Position numbers and translations under genes: made by a program. The notes under the pieces were generated by a model. The model had not been told where the DNA came from. It searched no databases and was given only the letters and a program-made list of their open reading frames with translations. Positions 34,377 to 43,233 of a DNA stretch of 45,815 nucleotides are shown here, piece by piece (the first letter of the stretch is position 1; the number at the start of each line of letters is the position of its first letter). The stretch is from Drouetiella hepatica Uher 2000/2452 (GTDB lineage: Bacteria > Cyanobacteriota > Cyanobacteriia > Elainellales > Elainellaceae), in NCBI GenBank assembly GCA_019359505.1, contig JAHHHD010000041.1, forward strand, positions 1-45,815, read 5' to 3'.

Positions 34377-36971
34377 ATGACCAGCATTCCCCCTGTTCAC
34401 TCCAGCCGATCGCCTTGGTGGCTACGGCGAGTCATCCGCTTGCCTAGTAGCTTCGAGCATTTAATGCCCTGGATTGGCAAATGGCAGCTTTTCTGGATCG
34501 TTATTCTATTGGTAACGCTATCGATTCCGCTGATCACTACGCCGCTGACACTGTGGCAACAGGCGATCGTTGGATTTATCCTGGTTTTGCTGAGCTGGCT
34601 GGTCATTCGTCAGGAGCAGCGACAAACCCATCAGGGCACCAGCGAATATCTGCATCTGCTGCTGGCATGGCTGAGCATTGTCACGACCCTGCGCTACTTG
34701 TTCTATCGGGTTAGCTACACGCTGAATCTGGATAGCTGGATTAGCGGCTTTTTTAGCTTGCTGCTGCTGGCTGCCGAGCTATACGCGATCGCCACTCTAA
34801 TGCTCTCCTATTTCCAAACTCTGAAGCTGAGGGATCGCTACCCCGTGAGTTTGGTTAACATTCCCCTAGGGCAGTGGCCTGCGGTCGATGTCTACATTCC
34901 CACCTACAACGAGGATGTGGCGATCGTCCGTAAAACGGCGCTGGCGGCAATGGCGATCGACTATCCGGAGGCAAAAAAGCGGGTCTATGTGTTGGATGAC
35001 GGACGCAAGTTTCCTGAACGCCGCGAACTGTTACGCCAAATGTGCGACGAGCTGGGCTGCACGCTGCTGATTCGCGACAATAACGATCATGCCAAAGCAG
35101 GCAACATCAACACTGCCCTTCGGCAAACGCAGGGCGATCTGATCTTGATGCTGGACTGCGATCATATTCCAACGCGCCAGTTTCTACAGCACACGGTTGG
35201 TTTTTTCCTCGATCCTAAAGTTGCCCTCGTTCAGACTCCCCACTGGTTTTATAATCCCGATCCTTTCGAGCGTAATCTGCTGACTCAAGGACGCGTCCCG
35301 GTTCACAATGAGCTTTTCTACAAAGTGATTCAAAAAGGGAACGACTTCTGGAATGCCACGTTCTTCTGCGGATCGGCTGCCGTGGTGCGCAAGGCGGCGC
35401 TAGAGGAGGTGGGCGGCATTGCGGTTGAAACCGTCACCGAAGACTGCCACACCTCTCTGCGGCTGCATTCTCGCCGCTATCAGTCGGTATACTACGACAA
35501 AATTATGGTGGCTGGGCTGGCGCCCGAAGAGTTCTCTTCCTACATCGGACAGCAGGTACGCTGGGCGCGAGGCATGGCGCAAATTCTGCGGCTGGAAAAT
35601 CCGCTGTTTAATCCTCGGCTGCATCTCAGCTTTCCGCAGCGGCTCTGCTATTTTTCCGCCACGTTCCACTTTTTCTTTGGCTTCCCCCGCCTGATGTATG
35701 CCTTGGCTCCGGCGCTGTATCTGGTGTTTGGCATCAACCTGGTGCGCGGCTTGGGGATTGAAACCCTAGCGTATGCTCTGCCCCACATTTTTCTGGCGAT
35801 GAATGCCAACTACATCACCAATAAAACCGTGCGGTTCTCGTTTTGGAACGAGGTGTTTGAATATGCGATCGCCTTTCAGGATGGCTTAGTCACGTTTCTA
35901 GCTCTGCTGAACCCCAAGCTAGGCAGCTTCAACGTTACGGCAAAAGGGGTGTCTGTCACCCAACGCCGCTTTGACTGGCGATCGTCTCGGCTTTCTCTGT
36001 TTATGGTGGCGCTGCTGATCGTCTCTCTGCTGGCAGTGCCCTTTTGGCTGGTGATGCGACCCGAAAACCAGGAGGCTGTGGTGATCAACGCTTTATGGGC
36101 GCTGTTCAACTTGGCGTTGCTGGCGACGGCATTGCTGGTGGCATTGGAGCAGCCCCAGATGCGCCGTACCCACCGACTGCATCGCCAGTTGCCCGTTTTT
36201 ATTCACAGCGTTGATCCGGTCTGCCAGGGCACAACGTTGGATGTCAGCGAGAGCGGCGCGCGTGTTTTGCTAGAGAGCTGGGCAAATCTGCCGGATTGGG
36301 TCGAGCTAGAACTGGTTGGCGATTCGGGCACCCGCGTCAGGCTCAACGGCAAAATTACCCGCGTGCAGCCGACTCAAGAAAACCAGGTTTTACTGGCGAT
36401 CGATTTTGTCGATCTTACGCCCGCCCAGTCGGATGCGCTGGTCTTGGTATTGTACTCAGATGTAGAAGAATGGTATGCCCAACGGCGGTCAGAAATTGAT
36501 CGCCCTTTTTCCTCCCTGCGGTTTTTGCTGACCGGATTATCCCGCGTCTTTCAAAGCTTGGAGCCAGCCCCCACGCCTCCCGTACGCAAGCAAATTCAGG
36601 CGGCTGTTCAGGTGTACTCAGAAGGGCAATTTTATCCTGGCATCGCCACGGAGATTAGCTCGTCTGACCTGCAAGTGGAATTAGCACAATCGTTGCCCAA
36701 TCTTGACCAACTGGTAAAAACCCAGTCTCCGATTGGTCTGTTGCTGGGTCAGAACTCTAACGATCCTGCCACTCGTCTGATTGCTCAAGTTGAGGCGATC
36801 GATTCTGGTGCCCTTAGCTCTGGTGCCCTTGGCTCTGGCGCTCTAAATCCTGGCGCTTTTAACGCTAAGACTGCTCAACGGGGTAATTTGGCGATCGCGC
36901 TGGTTTTTCCTAAGCATCTGGAAAGTCAGCAAGGCGACAAAATCAGGCATTTGCTGAGGGCGCTTAAGTAA
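34377..36971 (+). CDS. bcsA: Cellulose synthase catalytic subunit BcsA with PilZ domain
   Basis: BcsA is a processive GT2 enzyme that polymerises UDP-glucose and exports beta-1,4-glucan through its own membrane channel. TM helices flank the GT domain. The catalytic motifs are complete: YVLDDGRKFP (Asp207/208), MLDCDHIPT (Asp260, Asp262), TEDCHTS (Asp356) and Q392-x-x-RW396. A PilZ domain follows the last helices, with R596xxxR600 and D622VSESG, so c-di-GMP activation is expected. After it, residues about 745-864 contain PGIATEISSSDLQVEL, which looks like a degenerate second PilZ, interrupted by a SGALSSGALGSGALNPGAF repeat. Neither bcsZ nor bcsD is in the window. The 864 residues are long for the family. 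Confidence 0.95.
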   Translation: MTSIPPVHSSRSPWWLRRVIRLPSSFEHLMPWIGKWQLFWIVILLVTLSIPLITTPLTLWQQAIVGFILVLLSWLVIRQEQRQTHQGTSEYLHLLLAWLSIVTTLRYLFYRVSYTLNLDSWISGFFSLLLLAAELYAIATLMLSYFQTLKLRDRYPVSLVNIPLGQWPAVDVYIPTYNEDVAIVRKTALAAMAIDYPEAKKRVYVLDDGRKFPERRELLRQMCDELGCTLLIRDNNDHAKAGNINTALRQTQGDLILMLDCDHIPTRQFLQHTVGFFLDPKVALVQTPHWFYNPDPFERNLLTQGRVPVHNELFYKVIQKGNDFWNATFFCGSAAVVRKAALEEVGGIAVETVTEDCHTSLRLHSRRYQSVYYDKIMVAGLAPEEFSSYIGQQVRWARGMAQILRLENPLFNPRLHLSFPQRLCYFSATFHFFFGFPRLMYALAPALYLVFGINLVRGLGIETLAYALPHIFLAMNANYITNKTVRFSFWNEVFEYAIAFQDGLVTFLALLNPKLGSFNVTAKGVSVTQRRFDWRSSRLSLFMVALLIVSLLAVPFWLVMRPENQEAVVINALWALFNLALLATALLVALEQPQMRRTHRLHRQLPVFIHSVDPVCQGTTLDVSESGARVLLESWANLPDWVELELVGDSGTRVRLNGKITRVQPTQENQVLLAIDFVDLTPAQSDALVLVLYSDVEEWYAQRRSEIDRPFSSLRFLLTGLSRVFQSLEPAPTPPVRKQIQAAVQVYSEGQFYPGIATEISSSDLQVELAQSLPNLDQLVKTQSPIGLLLGQNSNDPATRLIAQVEAIDSGALSSGALGSGALNPGAFNAKTAQRGNLAIALVFPKHLESQQGDKIRHLLRALK

Positions 36972-36973
36972 TC

Positions 36974-37060
36974 TATGGCAACCGCCAAGGCGGTTAGGAC
37001 GGGGACATTTTTGGTGGGGTGCGCCCCACCAAAAATGTCTTAAGACTGGCGACAGCTATA
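36974..37060 (+). repeat. MITE-like element, type A copy 3
   Basis: It begins three bases after the bcsA stop. The 5' flank TATGGCAACCGCCAAGGCGG with TTAGGACGGGGACAT and the 3' flank ACTGGCGACAGCTATA match copy 1 closely. The central stem is shorter, 16 bp (37004-37019 against 37024-37039), with tip GGTGGGG/CCCCACC. It lies between convergent bcsA and thiL and may help terminate both. Confidence 0.85.
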
Positions 37061-37106
37061 TTTTTTGAGAGCCACGCGGAGCGTTATATGAGGTGCAAGG
37101 CTTGTA

Positions 37107-38138
37107 TTAGCCAAAATGCTGGAAGCCGCGATCGAGGGAAAGCTGCTGCTCGACGGACTGCCCTGTGCTGCCCCACAAAACCACGCCCGGTTCGGCGGTA
37201 ATGGTACCGACGATCGCCGAGCCTTCTAGGACGTTCAGCAGCATTTGAGCGCTTGGGCTAGGCAAACACAACACTAGCTCAAAGTCTTCACCTCCATACA
37301 GCGCCCACTCCAGCGCTTTTTCGGGTAGCCAGTTTGCTAGACCCGCGGCGAGAGGAATCTGGTGGCGATCGATCTGCGCCCCCACTTTGCTGGCGCGGCA
37401 AATTTGCAAGACAGCATCCGCCAACCCGTCGCTGCTGTCCATACCTGTGAAGCGATCGGGCAGCGGATCGAGCAAGTGTAGCCGAGGAATCACATCTAGC
37501 CGAGGGCGAGGTCGCTGGTGGGCGCGAATCAGATGGGCGCGATCGCTTGACCGTAATTCCTGTCCCATCTCTGGATGCAGAAGCAGCTCCAGACCCGCCC
37601 TAGACGCACCGTGAACCCCCGTCACGAGAATCACATCGCCCGGTTGAGCCGTCGATCGGCGAATAGCTTGGTGGGGCAACACCTCACCCAATGCCGTAAT
37701 GTTGAGGCTGGTTACAGGCGATCGGCAAATATCTCCTCCAACGATCGGCGTATTGAAGGGCTGCAAACAGTCCACCATGCCCTGATATAGCTCTTCTACA
37801 AGGGCGATCGGCACTTCTCCCGGCAGACCTAGCCCCACCGTAATCCCCAAGGGCGCTGCTCCCATTGCCGCTAGATCTGATAAATTTGCCGCAGCCGATC
37901 GCCATCCCGCATCATAGGCAGAAGTGGTGCGAACGCCCGGAGTGGCGAAGCCCACGCTGAAATGCACGCCATCCACCAGCGTATCGCTTGTGACCACTAG
38001 CAGATAGCCTTGGCGAACCGACAGCAGCGCTCCATCATCCCCAACCACATCCGCTGGGCAAAATTTTTGTAGGCGCTGCAAAAGACCCTGCTCTCCCAGA
38101 TCGCGCACTTGCCTCACACCCGCGTCGCCCTCTTGCAC
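37107..38138 (-). CDS. thiL: Thiamine-monophosphate kinase ThiL
   Basis: ThiL phosphorylates thiamine monophosphate to the diphosphate cofactor, the last step of thiamine biosynthesis. The 343-residue protein starts GTG and carries the AIR-synthase-like motifs in order: DVVGDDGALL, VTSDTLVDGVHF, SDLAAMGAAPLGITVGLGLP, IVGGDICRSP, DVILVTGVHGASRAGLELLL, GMDSSDGLADAV and ALYGGEDFELVLCLP. The metal-binding Asp residues of GDDGAL, SDTLVDG, GGD and SSDG are present. It starts 4 bp after the DUF1995 gene and is probably co-transcribed with it. Confidence 0.95.
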   Translation of the reverse strand: MQEGDAGVRQVRDLGEQGLLQRLQKFCPADVVGDDGALLSVRQGYLLVVTSDTLVDGVHFSVGFATPGVRTTSAYDAGWRSAAANLSDLAAMGAAPLGITVGLGLPGEVPIALVEELYQGMVDCLQPFNTPIVGGDICRSPVTSLNITALGEVLPHQAIRRSTAQPGDVILVTGVHGASRAGLELLLHPEMGQELRSSDRAHLIRAHQRPRPRLDVIPRLHLLDPLPDRFTGMDSSDGLADAVLQICRASKVGAQIDRHQIPLAAGLANWLPEKALEWALYGGEDFELVLCLPSPSAQMLLNVLEGSAIVGTITAEPGVVLWGSTGQSVEQQLSLDRGFQHFG

Positions 38139-38142
38139 CGGG

Positions 38143-38847
38143 CTACTGGCTCAAGGCCCTGAGAAACTGCTGAAGCGAAGAGAGCAGACCCCTGCGAGGC
38201 GGCTGCGCTTCTGTTGGGTTGCCAGCGCCCATGAGAATGCGATCGAGTGCTTCCCCCGCAGGTCGCTGGGTTTCCTCAGCAATCAGCTCGTAGGTGCCTT
38301 CTTTCTCCTGCCACACCTGCCACAGCCCCGGATAGGCACGAAACACGGCAGCTCCCTCAATTGGACGCAGGTAGTAACAAGACTCAAAAGTGCTGAGGAA
38401 GCGATCGCGGAGCTGCCGTCCGGCATAGCCAATGCCAATAATAGCCACGTCCTCTAAGTTAGGATTGAGCATCACCACCGGGCGATCCATTGCTTCTTGG
38501 CAGAGTTTCTCTACCTCTAGCACTTCCACTGAAGAAGGCTGCACAAACAGAAAAGCCTGCTCGTCGGGCTGCATCTCAGCTTTCATGTCATTAATGCCGC
38601 GAATCGCGTAGGGTTTTTCGCCCCAATCTCGCCGCGCCAAAGCCGCCGATCCCGCATCCGGAAAATAGACGCGAAACTGCGCTCCCAAATGTTCAAACGT
38701 TGGCAAAAACTGCTCGGCGACGGGCATTATCTTCAGTTCTGGAAACAGCAGATCGACCTGTATTCGCCTGTAGCCATCGGCAATGGCGGCAGTGGTGGCT
38801 TGCTGAGCTTGAGCAATTGCTTCTTCGAGCGTGTTAGGCAGAGCCAT
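38143..38847 (-). CDS. DUF1995 family protein
   Basis: The 234-residue protein belongs to a family found in cyanobacteria and plastids. One plant member (LPA3) affects photosystem II assembly, but the bacterial role is unproven. Characteristic stretches are LPNTLEEAIAQAQQAT, RIQVDLLFPELKIMPVAEQF, VYFPDAGSAALARRDWGEKP, AFLFVQPSSVEVLEVEKLC, PVVMLNPNLEDVAIIGIGYA and RDRFLSTFESCYYLRPIEGA. There is no signal or TM segment. It is followed 4 bp later by thiL. Confidence 0.88.
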   Translation of the reverse strand: MALPNTLEEAIAQAQQATTAAIADGYRRIQVDLLFPELKIMPVAEQFLPTFEHLGAQFRVYFPDAGSAALARRDWGEKPYAIRGINDMKAEMQPDEQAFLFVQPSSVEVLEVEKLCQEAMDRPVVMLNPNLEDVAIIGIGYAGRQLRDRFLSTFESCYYLRPIEGAAVFRAYPGLWQVWQEKEGTYELIAEETQRPAGEALDRILMGAGNPTEAQPPRRGLLSSLQQFLRALSQ

Positions 38848-38890
38848 AAAATAAGGAAGAACTGGATGAATAGAGCTAGATAGATTAAAT

Positions 38891-39406
38891 CTAAACTTGA
38901 GTCGGGTCTACATAGGCTTGCAGACTCTCAGGACTACATTGCCGCAGGATGCGACTCGCCTGATTGGTAATATTGGGCGCACCCTGTACCACGACTAGAT
39001 ATTTGCCTTCGCTCAGCCGATTGCGATAGGGCAGCGCATCGCCACTGCCAGATGTCAGCCCTACGCCACCGCCCACCACAAAGCTGCCCATTGCTCCTGC
39101 CAGCGCCCCAAATATGCCCCCCAGGATTCGATTGCCGATCGCCCCTACAGCCGGAACAAGCTGATAGTCGGTCGCCAAGTTAAACGCCAGCCCGCCAATG
39201 AACCCCAAGGGAATCACCCAGACTGCCATCTTTAGCGCCTGCTTACGGGCAGGTTTTTCAGGATCAATAAACCCAAACTCATCGGCACTCTTAAAGCCTC
39301 TACCCAAAATACTGACCTGCGCCAGCGGCAGACCTTCTTTCTCCAAAGCCGAATAGGCTTCTTCAGCCTGAATGCGATCGGCTAAAACGGCAATAACGTA
39401 GTTCAT
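38891..39406 (-). CDS. Glycine-rich membrane protein, conserved in cyanobacteria
   Basis: The function is unknown. The 171-residue protein starts with a ferredoxin-like soluble segment (NYVIAVLADRIQAEEAYSAL, PLAQVSILGRGFKSADEFGF). Two membrane segments follow at about 58-80 and 95-125, with glycine-zipper spacing (GGIFGALAGAMGSFVVGGGV). A C-terminal soluble strand-helix unit ends it (GKYLVVVQGAPNITNQASRI). This two-halves layout resembles general-stress proteins with flipped BON-like or GlsB-like ends, but I make no firm match. It is a single gene, with 44 bp to the DUF1995 gene downstream on the same strand. Confidence 0.75.
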   Translation of the reverse strand: MNYVIAVLADRIQAEEAYSALEKEGLPLAQVSILGRGFKSADEFGFIDPEKPARKQALKMAVWVIPLGFIGGLAFNLATDYQLVPAVGAIGNRILGGIFGALAGAMGSFVVGGGVGLTSGSGDALPYRNRLSEGKYLVVVQGAPNITNQASRILRQCSPESLQAYVDPTQV

Positions 39407-39521
39407 AAATGGCTTAGTAAAGCATTGAACCGAGTCTGAACTCGGTTATTCTGCAATGATTTTGCGGACTAGATGCAGTTCTACAATATCAGCTCCCGGT
39501 GTCCCCATCTCCCCATTCCTC

Positions 39522-40652
39522 CTAATCCTCAAACAGATCCTCCGGCAGATCTGAGGCAGAAAAAACGGTCGGTTGCCCTGGGTCTGTAATTTCCTCGCCC
39601 GTCACCAGCGGCGGCTCTTTGTACTTCTCATTCTTCCAATTGTCGAGAATGTCTTTAATCAAAACTTCCTGAATCAAAGTTTTTGCCACTACTGCCAAAG
39701 GCAGCGCCAGCAACAACCCCATGAAACCAAACAGGCTAGCAAACATCAACTGAGCCGCTAGCGTCATCGCAGGGAGTAAGGACACCTGATTGGCCATGAC
39801 GGTAGGCGTTAACCAATAGGACTCTAAATTTTGAATAACAACATACAAAATAATCACAGCCACTACCTTCCAAGGCGCATCCAATGCTGCCACCGTCAGC
39901 GGAAAAACCATGCTGAGAGTCGGTCCCAAGTTGGGGATAAAGTTTAGCAGACCTGCCAGAAGCGCCTGTGCCAGAACAAACTGGATGTTTAGCGCCCAAA
40001 GCCCGATCGCACTCAAAACTGCCACCACCGTTGAGCTAATGAGCGCTCCCCCCATCCAGCTGACGAGCGCCGTTTCGCACTCTAGAAAAATCGCGTCAGC
40101 CCGGTGGCGATAAAACGAAGGGAAAAGCCGAATTACAGCATGGCGATAGGCTTCTGGGTTTGCCAACAGCATCAGCGTCAGGATGGCTAACAGCAAAATC
40201 TGCAACACAACGGAAAGAGAGCCTGAGAAGAAGCTAAAAAAGTTTGGCACTGCCGCTCGCAGAACAGGCTGAGCCTCCTCAATGAGACTGTCAGCGCTAG
40301 GAAGCTGAACATTTTCTAGCCATGCGGGACGGTTATTGAGCAGCTCTTCAAGCCAGGTGACGACCCGCGTAAAGCCTTGAGGCACCAAAGCGCCCAGCTT
40401 CAAGAGCTGATTGGCAAAGGGCGGCACAATCAAATAAGTGAATAAAATGATGAGCAAGAAACTGATGAGCAGCGTCAGCATCACGGCACGATCGCGCCGC
40501 ATTCCCGACTTGCGGAAGCGCATAACCAGGCTGTTGAGAGCCGTTGCTAACACAACTGCCGTAAACACGAGCAGCAAAATATTGCGCGCCTGCCACAGCA
40601 ATATCAGAGAAATAATGATGCAAAGAAAGCTAAGCCACTGCCCCAGTTTCAC
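39522..40652 (-). CDS. AI-2E family (PerM-like) membrane transporter
   Basis: The 376-residue polytopic protein has about seven to eight TM helices. The first two are WLSFLCIIISLILLWQ and NILLLVFTAVVLATALNSLV. Family features are the central soluble region with a short LPSADSLIEEAQPVL stretch, and LLAGLLNFIPNLGPTLSMVF, the well-conserved (N/Y)FIP.(I/L)G motif. VVIQNLESYWLTPTVMANQV matches the family's Q..E...L.P..MG region. Members export small molecules or act as Na+/H+ antiporters; the substrate here is unknown. It is minus strand, 55 bp downstream of ruvA. Confidence 0.9.
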   Translation of the reverse strand: MKLGQWLSFLCIIISLILLWQARNILLLVFTAVVLATALNSLVMRFRKSGMRRDRAVMLTLLISFLLIILFTYLIVPPFANQLLKLGALVPQGFTRVVTWLEELLNNRPAWLENVQLPSADSLIEEAQPVLRAAVPNFFSFFSGSLSVVLQILLLAILTLMLLANPEAYRHAVIRLFPSFYRHRADAIFLECETALVSWMGGALISSTVVAVLSAIGLWALNIQFVLAQALLAGLLNFIPNLGPTLSMVFPLTVAALDAPWKVVAVIILYVVIQNLESYWLTPTVMANQVSLLPAMTLAAQLMFASLFGFMGLLLALPLAVVAKTLIQEVLIKDILDNWKNEKYKEPPLVTGEEITDPGQPTVFSASDLPEDLFED

Positions 40653-40706
40653 GATCGAACCTCCCGCCCTAGTCTCGAACAGGCTTTATTCTAAGCGGTT
40701 ATGGGA

Positions 40707-41324
40707 TTAGCGACTCAGCCAAGCAATTGCTTCCCGAATCCACTCTTCGGCGTTGGCATTTTTGGCAAGCGCCGTTTTTTGCCCGACGGCTTGTAGCGCT
40801 TGAATAATCTCGCTATTGGTGTAGCCCAGCGCCAGCAGCGTCATCTCCACATCTTCTTGAATGGAAGAAACGGGGGCGGCATCGGGAGTAAAGCCAGACT
40901 GCATCCGCCACTCGGATAGCTTGGACTTCAGCTCTAGGGCGATGCGCTCGGAGGTTTTTGCGCCTACGCCGGGAGTCCGAGATAGCAGCCGCGTGTTGCC
41001 TGAAACGATCGCTTGCACCAAATCCTGCAAGCCCAGCGTATCAATCAGCGCCATTGCCATCTGTGGCCCAATGCCGCTGACGCTAATCAGCTGCCGAAAC
41101 AGATCGCGCTCTGCCATTGTCGTGAAGCCAAATAGCACGGTCTGGTCTTCTCGTGTCTGCATGTGGGTATAGACCTGCACCGATTCACCGATCGCCGGGA
41201 GCTGTTGCCAATGGCGCGGCGTAATTTGCAGGTCATAGCCCATCTGGTTGACCTCTAGCGTCAGGATGACTCGGCTACCGAGCTTCTGGAAAAAGGCGAT
41301 CGTGCCTTTGAGGTAGCTAATCAT
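40707..41324 (-). CDS. ruvA: Holliday junction branch-migration protein RuvA
   Basis: RuvA binds four-way junctions and loads the RuvB motor during recombinational repair. The 205-residue protein shows the OB-fold N-terminus MISYLKGTIAFFQ and LTLEVNQMGYDLQI. The tandem HhH region follows (LFRQLISVSGIGPQMAMALI, LLSRTPGVGAKTSERIALEL). The C-terminal RuvB-contacting domain is VEMTLLALGYTNSEIIQALQ. Length is standard. It is 3 bp downstream of the FHA gene; ruvB and ruvC are not in the window. The LexA candidate boxes I found do not lie near it. Confidence 0.97.
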   Translation of the reverse strand: MISYLKGTIAFFQKLGSRVILTLEVNQMGYDLQITPRHWQQLPAIGESVQVYTHMQTREDQTVLFGFTTMAERDLFRQLISVSGIGPQMAMALIDTLGLQDLVQAIVSGNTRLLSRTPGVGAKTSERIALELKSKLSEWRMQSGFTPDAAPVSSIQEDVEMTLLALGYTNSEIIQALQAVGQKTALAKNANAEEWIREAIAWLSR

Positions 41325-41327
41325 GAT

Positions 41328-41753
41328 TTAAGACTCAGTTAGCCCGATTTGCTCTTCAGGGACAGTCGGATTGACTTCTGTAGGAATCATGCTGGGCAGT
41401 TCCAGATCTAGATGGGCAACTTCTGGCTGCTCAGGGAGATCTCTAATCGCCACTTCGCCCATGCAGATCTGGATGTTAGGTCCCGATCGCGCCAGACGAA
41501 TCACAGCTCCATCCCGAACTGCAGATTGCTGCACCAGCTTGCCATCTAGATAAGTGCCATTTGTTCCCAAGTTAATAATTTCCCAAACTGCTCCTGTACG
41601 CCGTAGCTCCACGTGATGGCGAGAGACTACGGCGCTGTATAAAATAACTTGATTATCAGTGGATCGACCAATACGAACGACAGATTCGTCTGAGAAAGTC
41701 CAGACTTGAACAGGAACCTGTCTAACCGGATGCAAAAGAGACAGAGTAATCAC
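41328..41753 (-). CDS. FHA-domain protein
   Basis: The 141-residue protein is essentially one forkhead-associated domain, which binds phosphothreonine peptides. The key motifs are present: VVRIGRSTDNQVIL (GR-S), VVSRHHVELRR (SRxH) and INLGTNGTYLDGKLV (NGT). A C-terminal acidic tail of about 30 residues rich in Glu/Pro follows. There is no kinase or other catalytic part. Its stop is 3 bp before ruvA, so the two are probably co-transcribed and FHA may tie to Ser/Thr kinase signalling. Confidence 0.92.
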   Translation of the reverse strand: MITLSLLHPVRQVPVQVWTFSDESVVRIGRSTDNQVILYSAVVSRHHVELRRTGAVWEIINLGTNGTYLDGKLVQQSAVRDGAVIRLARSGPNIQICMGEVAIRDLPEQPEVAHLDLELPSMIPTEVNPTVPEEQIGLTES

Positions 41754-42297
41754 ACGGATAATGCAGCATCAAGAATGGTGAGATTCAGCAGAGCAGCGTC
41801 AGATCCGCCAATTTTCTACTATATCTTATGTCATTTCGCTAACAACCCCAAAAACTGCCCCAAAAGAGGGCTGACAATTTGAAAAGCAGAGCAAAGTTGG
41901 AGCGCGTCCCCGTTCTGTTCTCTGCTATTTTCAGCCAATCCATTGCCGCAGGGGGTGATGATGTCCAGCAAAATCCTGTCTGGCAAGGATCTTCTGGGTA
42001 GCCATTGAGCTGTGCTGTTATGCCGCCTTAATTCAGTGGGAGCGTTGCTTGAAAGCGATCGGTGTATTGCAGTAGATATTGTGCTTCGAGTCAGCCAATC
42101 TGGGAACACTCTTTTATGAAAGATAATTGTCTAAATTCCAGCAATGTTGGAGTGGTGGCGGTATCCCTGAGATTTTGCAGTTCCTTTTAAGAACCTGGTG
42201 GAGAGTAGTGATCAGAAAAACGGAGCCAACGATTCGTGTAACCCCTCAGAAAGTCCCACGCAACTCATCTAGGGCATTATTGGGACGATCCGGGCTG
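41754..42297. other. Intergenic region between divergent FHA and PhnD-like genes
   Basis: No gene is supported. A minus-strand frame at 41831-42109 has PDRILLDIITPCGNGL, which resembles the phosphorylation-site segment of a receiver domain, but nothing around it supports a domain. No tRNA or other RNA gene was recognised. Confidence 0.4.
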
Positions 42298-43233
42298 ATG
42301 TACAGGCTACCGCTACCGATCTCCAACCAACGCTATGGATTAGGAGCAGCCTTAATCGGGATAGCACTCATCCTTATTTCCGGCTGCACCCAGCCATCGA
42401 ACCCACCCGCCCAATCTGCTACCCAGCAATCACAGCCTGTCCTCCGCATTAGTGTGCTGCCTACTCAAGACACAGCCCAGCAGGAGCGGATGATTGCGCC
42501 GCTAGATGCCCATTTGGAAAAAGTGTTAGGACAGCGGGTCGATTTCCTAATCGCCAAAGACTATAAAGATAACGTGGATATGCTGTTGGATGGGCGAGCA
42601 AATGCCGCTTATACCGGAGCCGTCTCGTATTTTGAAGCATTAGAGCGCGGCGCACAGGTAGACCCGCTGGTTGCGCCAATCGACAAATTTACCAACCGTC
42701 CCTGGTATCGTGCCTGCATGATTGTGGCAGCCAATAGCTCTATCCGCACCCTGGCAGATCTGAAAGGCAAACGCGTTGCTTTCGTCAGTCCTTCCTCTAC
42801 ATCGGGCTACCTGATGCCCTTGGCGGCGCTGAAGCAGCTGAGCATTGAGCCAGAGCGTGATTTTGCTCAGATAATCTTTGGCGGCACCCATGCCCAAACT
42901 GAAGCATTGTTAGAAGCGGGCAAAGTGGATGCCATTGCCACTAATATTCCGTCTTACAAACAACGGCAAACCCTCGGTAGGCTTACCCCTTGAAACTCCA
43001 GGGTGTTGTGGGAGTCTGCTCCCATACCCCATACCCCGTTTCTAGTCTCCCGCGATCTGCCTCCCGACCTGATTGAAAAAATGAAAGAAGCTTTTCTCAC
43101 GGTACCGCCTGGGCTGCAAGATATTGTGGGCACCTATGCCTCTGGATACACCCTGGTAGAGGCTTCGGACTATGAGCCAATTCAACAATTGCGAATTCAA
43201 CTGCACTTGGCGGCGGAGGGCACCTCGAAATGA
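42298..43233 (+). pseudogene. PhnD-like substrate-binding lipoprotein with in-frame stop
   Basis: From ATG 42298 the frame encodes a lipoprotein signal (LGAALIGIALILISGC; lipobox ISGC) and a PhnD-type periplasmic binding domain: RISVLPTQDTAQQERMIAPL, VDFLIAKDYKDNVDMLLDGR, ANAAYTGAVSYFEAL, VAFVSPSSTSGYLMPLAALK and FGGTHAQTEALLEAGKVDAI. At 42991-42993 an in-frame TGA stops it after about 231 residues. The same frame continues in the expected family sequence (NSRVLWESAPIPHTPFLVSR, DLPPDLIEKMKEAF) to 43233. A single-base change (for example CGA or GGA to TGA) would explain it. It is a true nonsense mutation or a sequencing error. The ATG of the hybrid kinase overlaps its end, linking the two as a receptor-kinase pair. 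Confidence 0.82.

Noticed and set aside
41831-42109. Minus-strand frame containing PDRILLDIITPCGNGL, similar to a receiver-domain phosphorylation site
   Set aside because: Neither the acidic start motif nor the C-terminal Lys motif of a receiver is present, so a chance match or a very old remnant is more likely.
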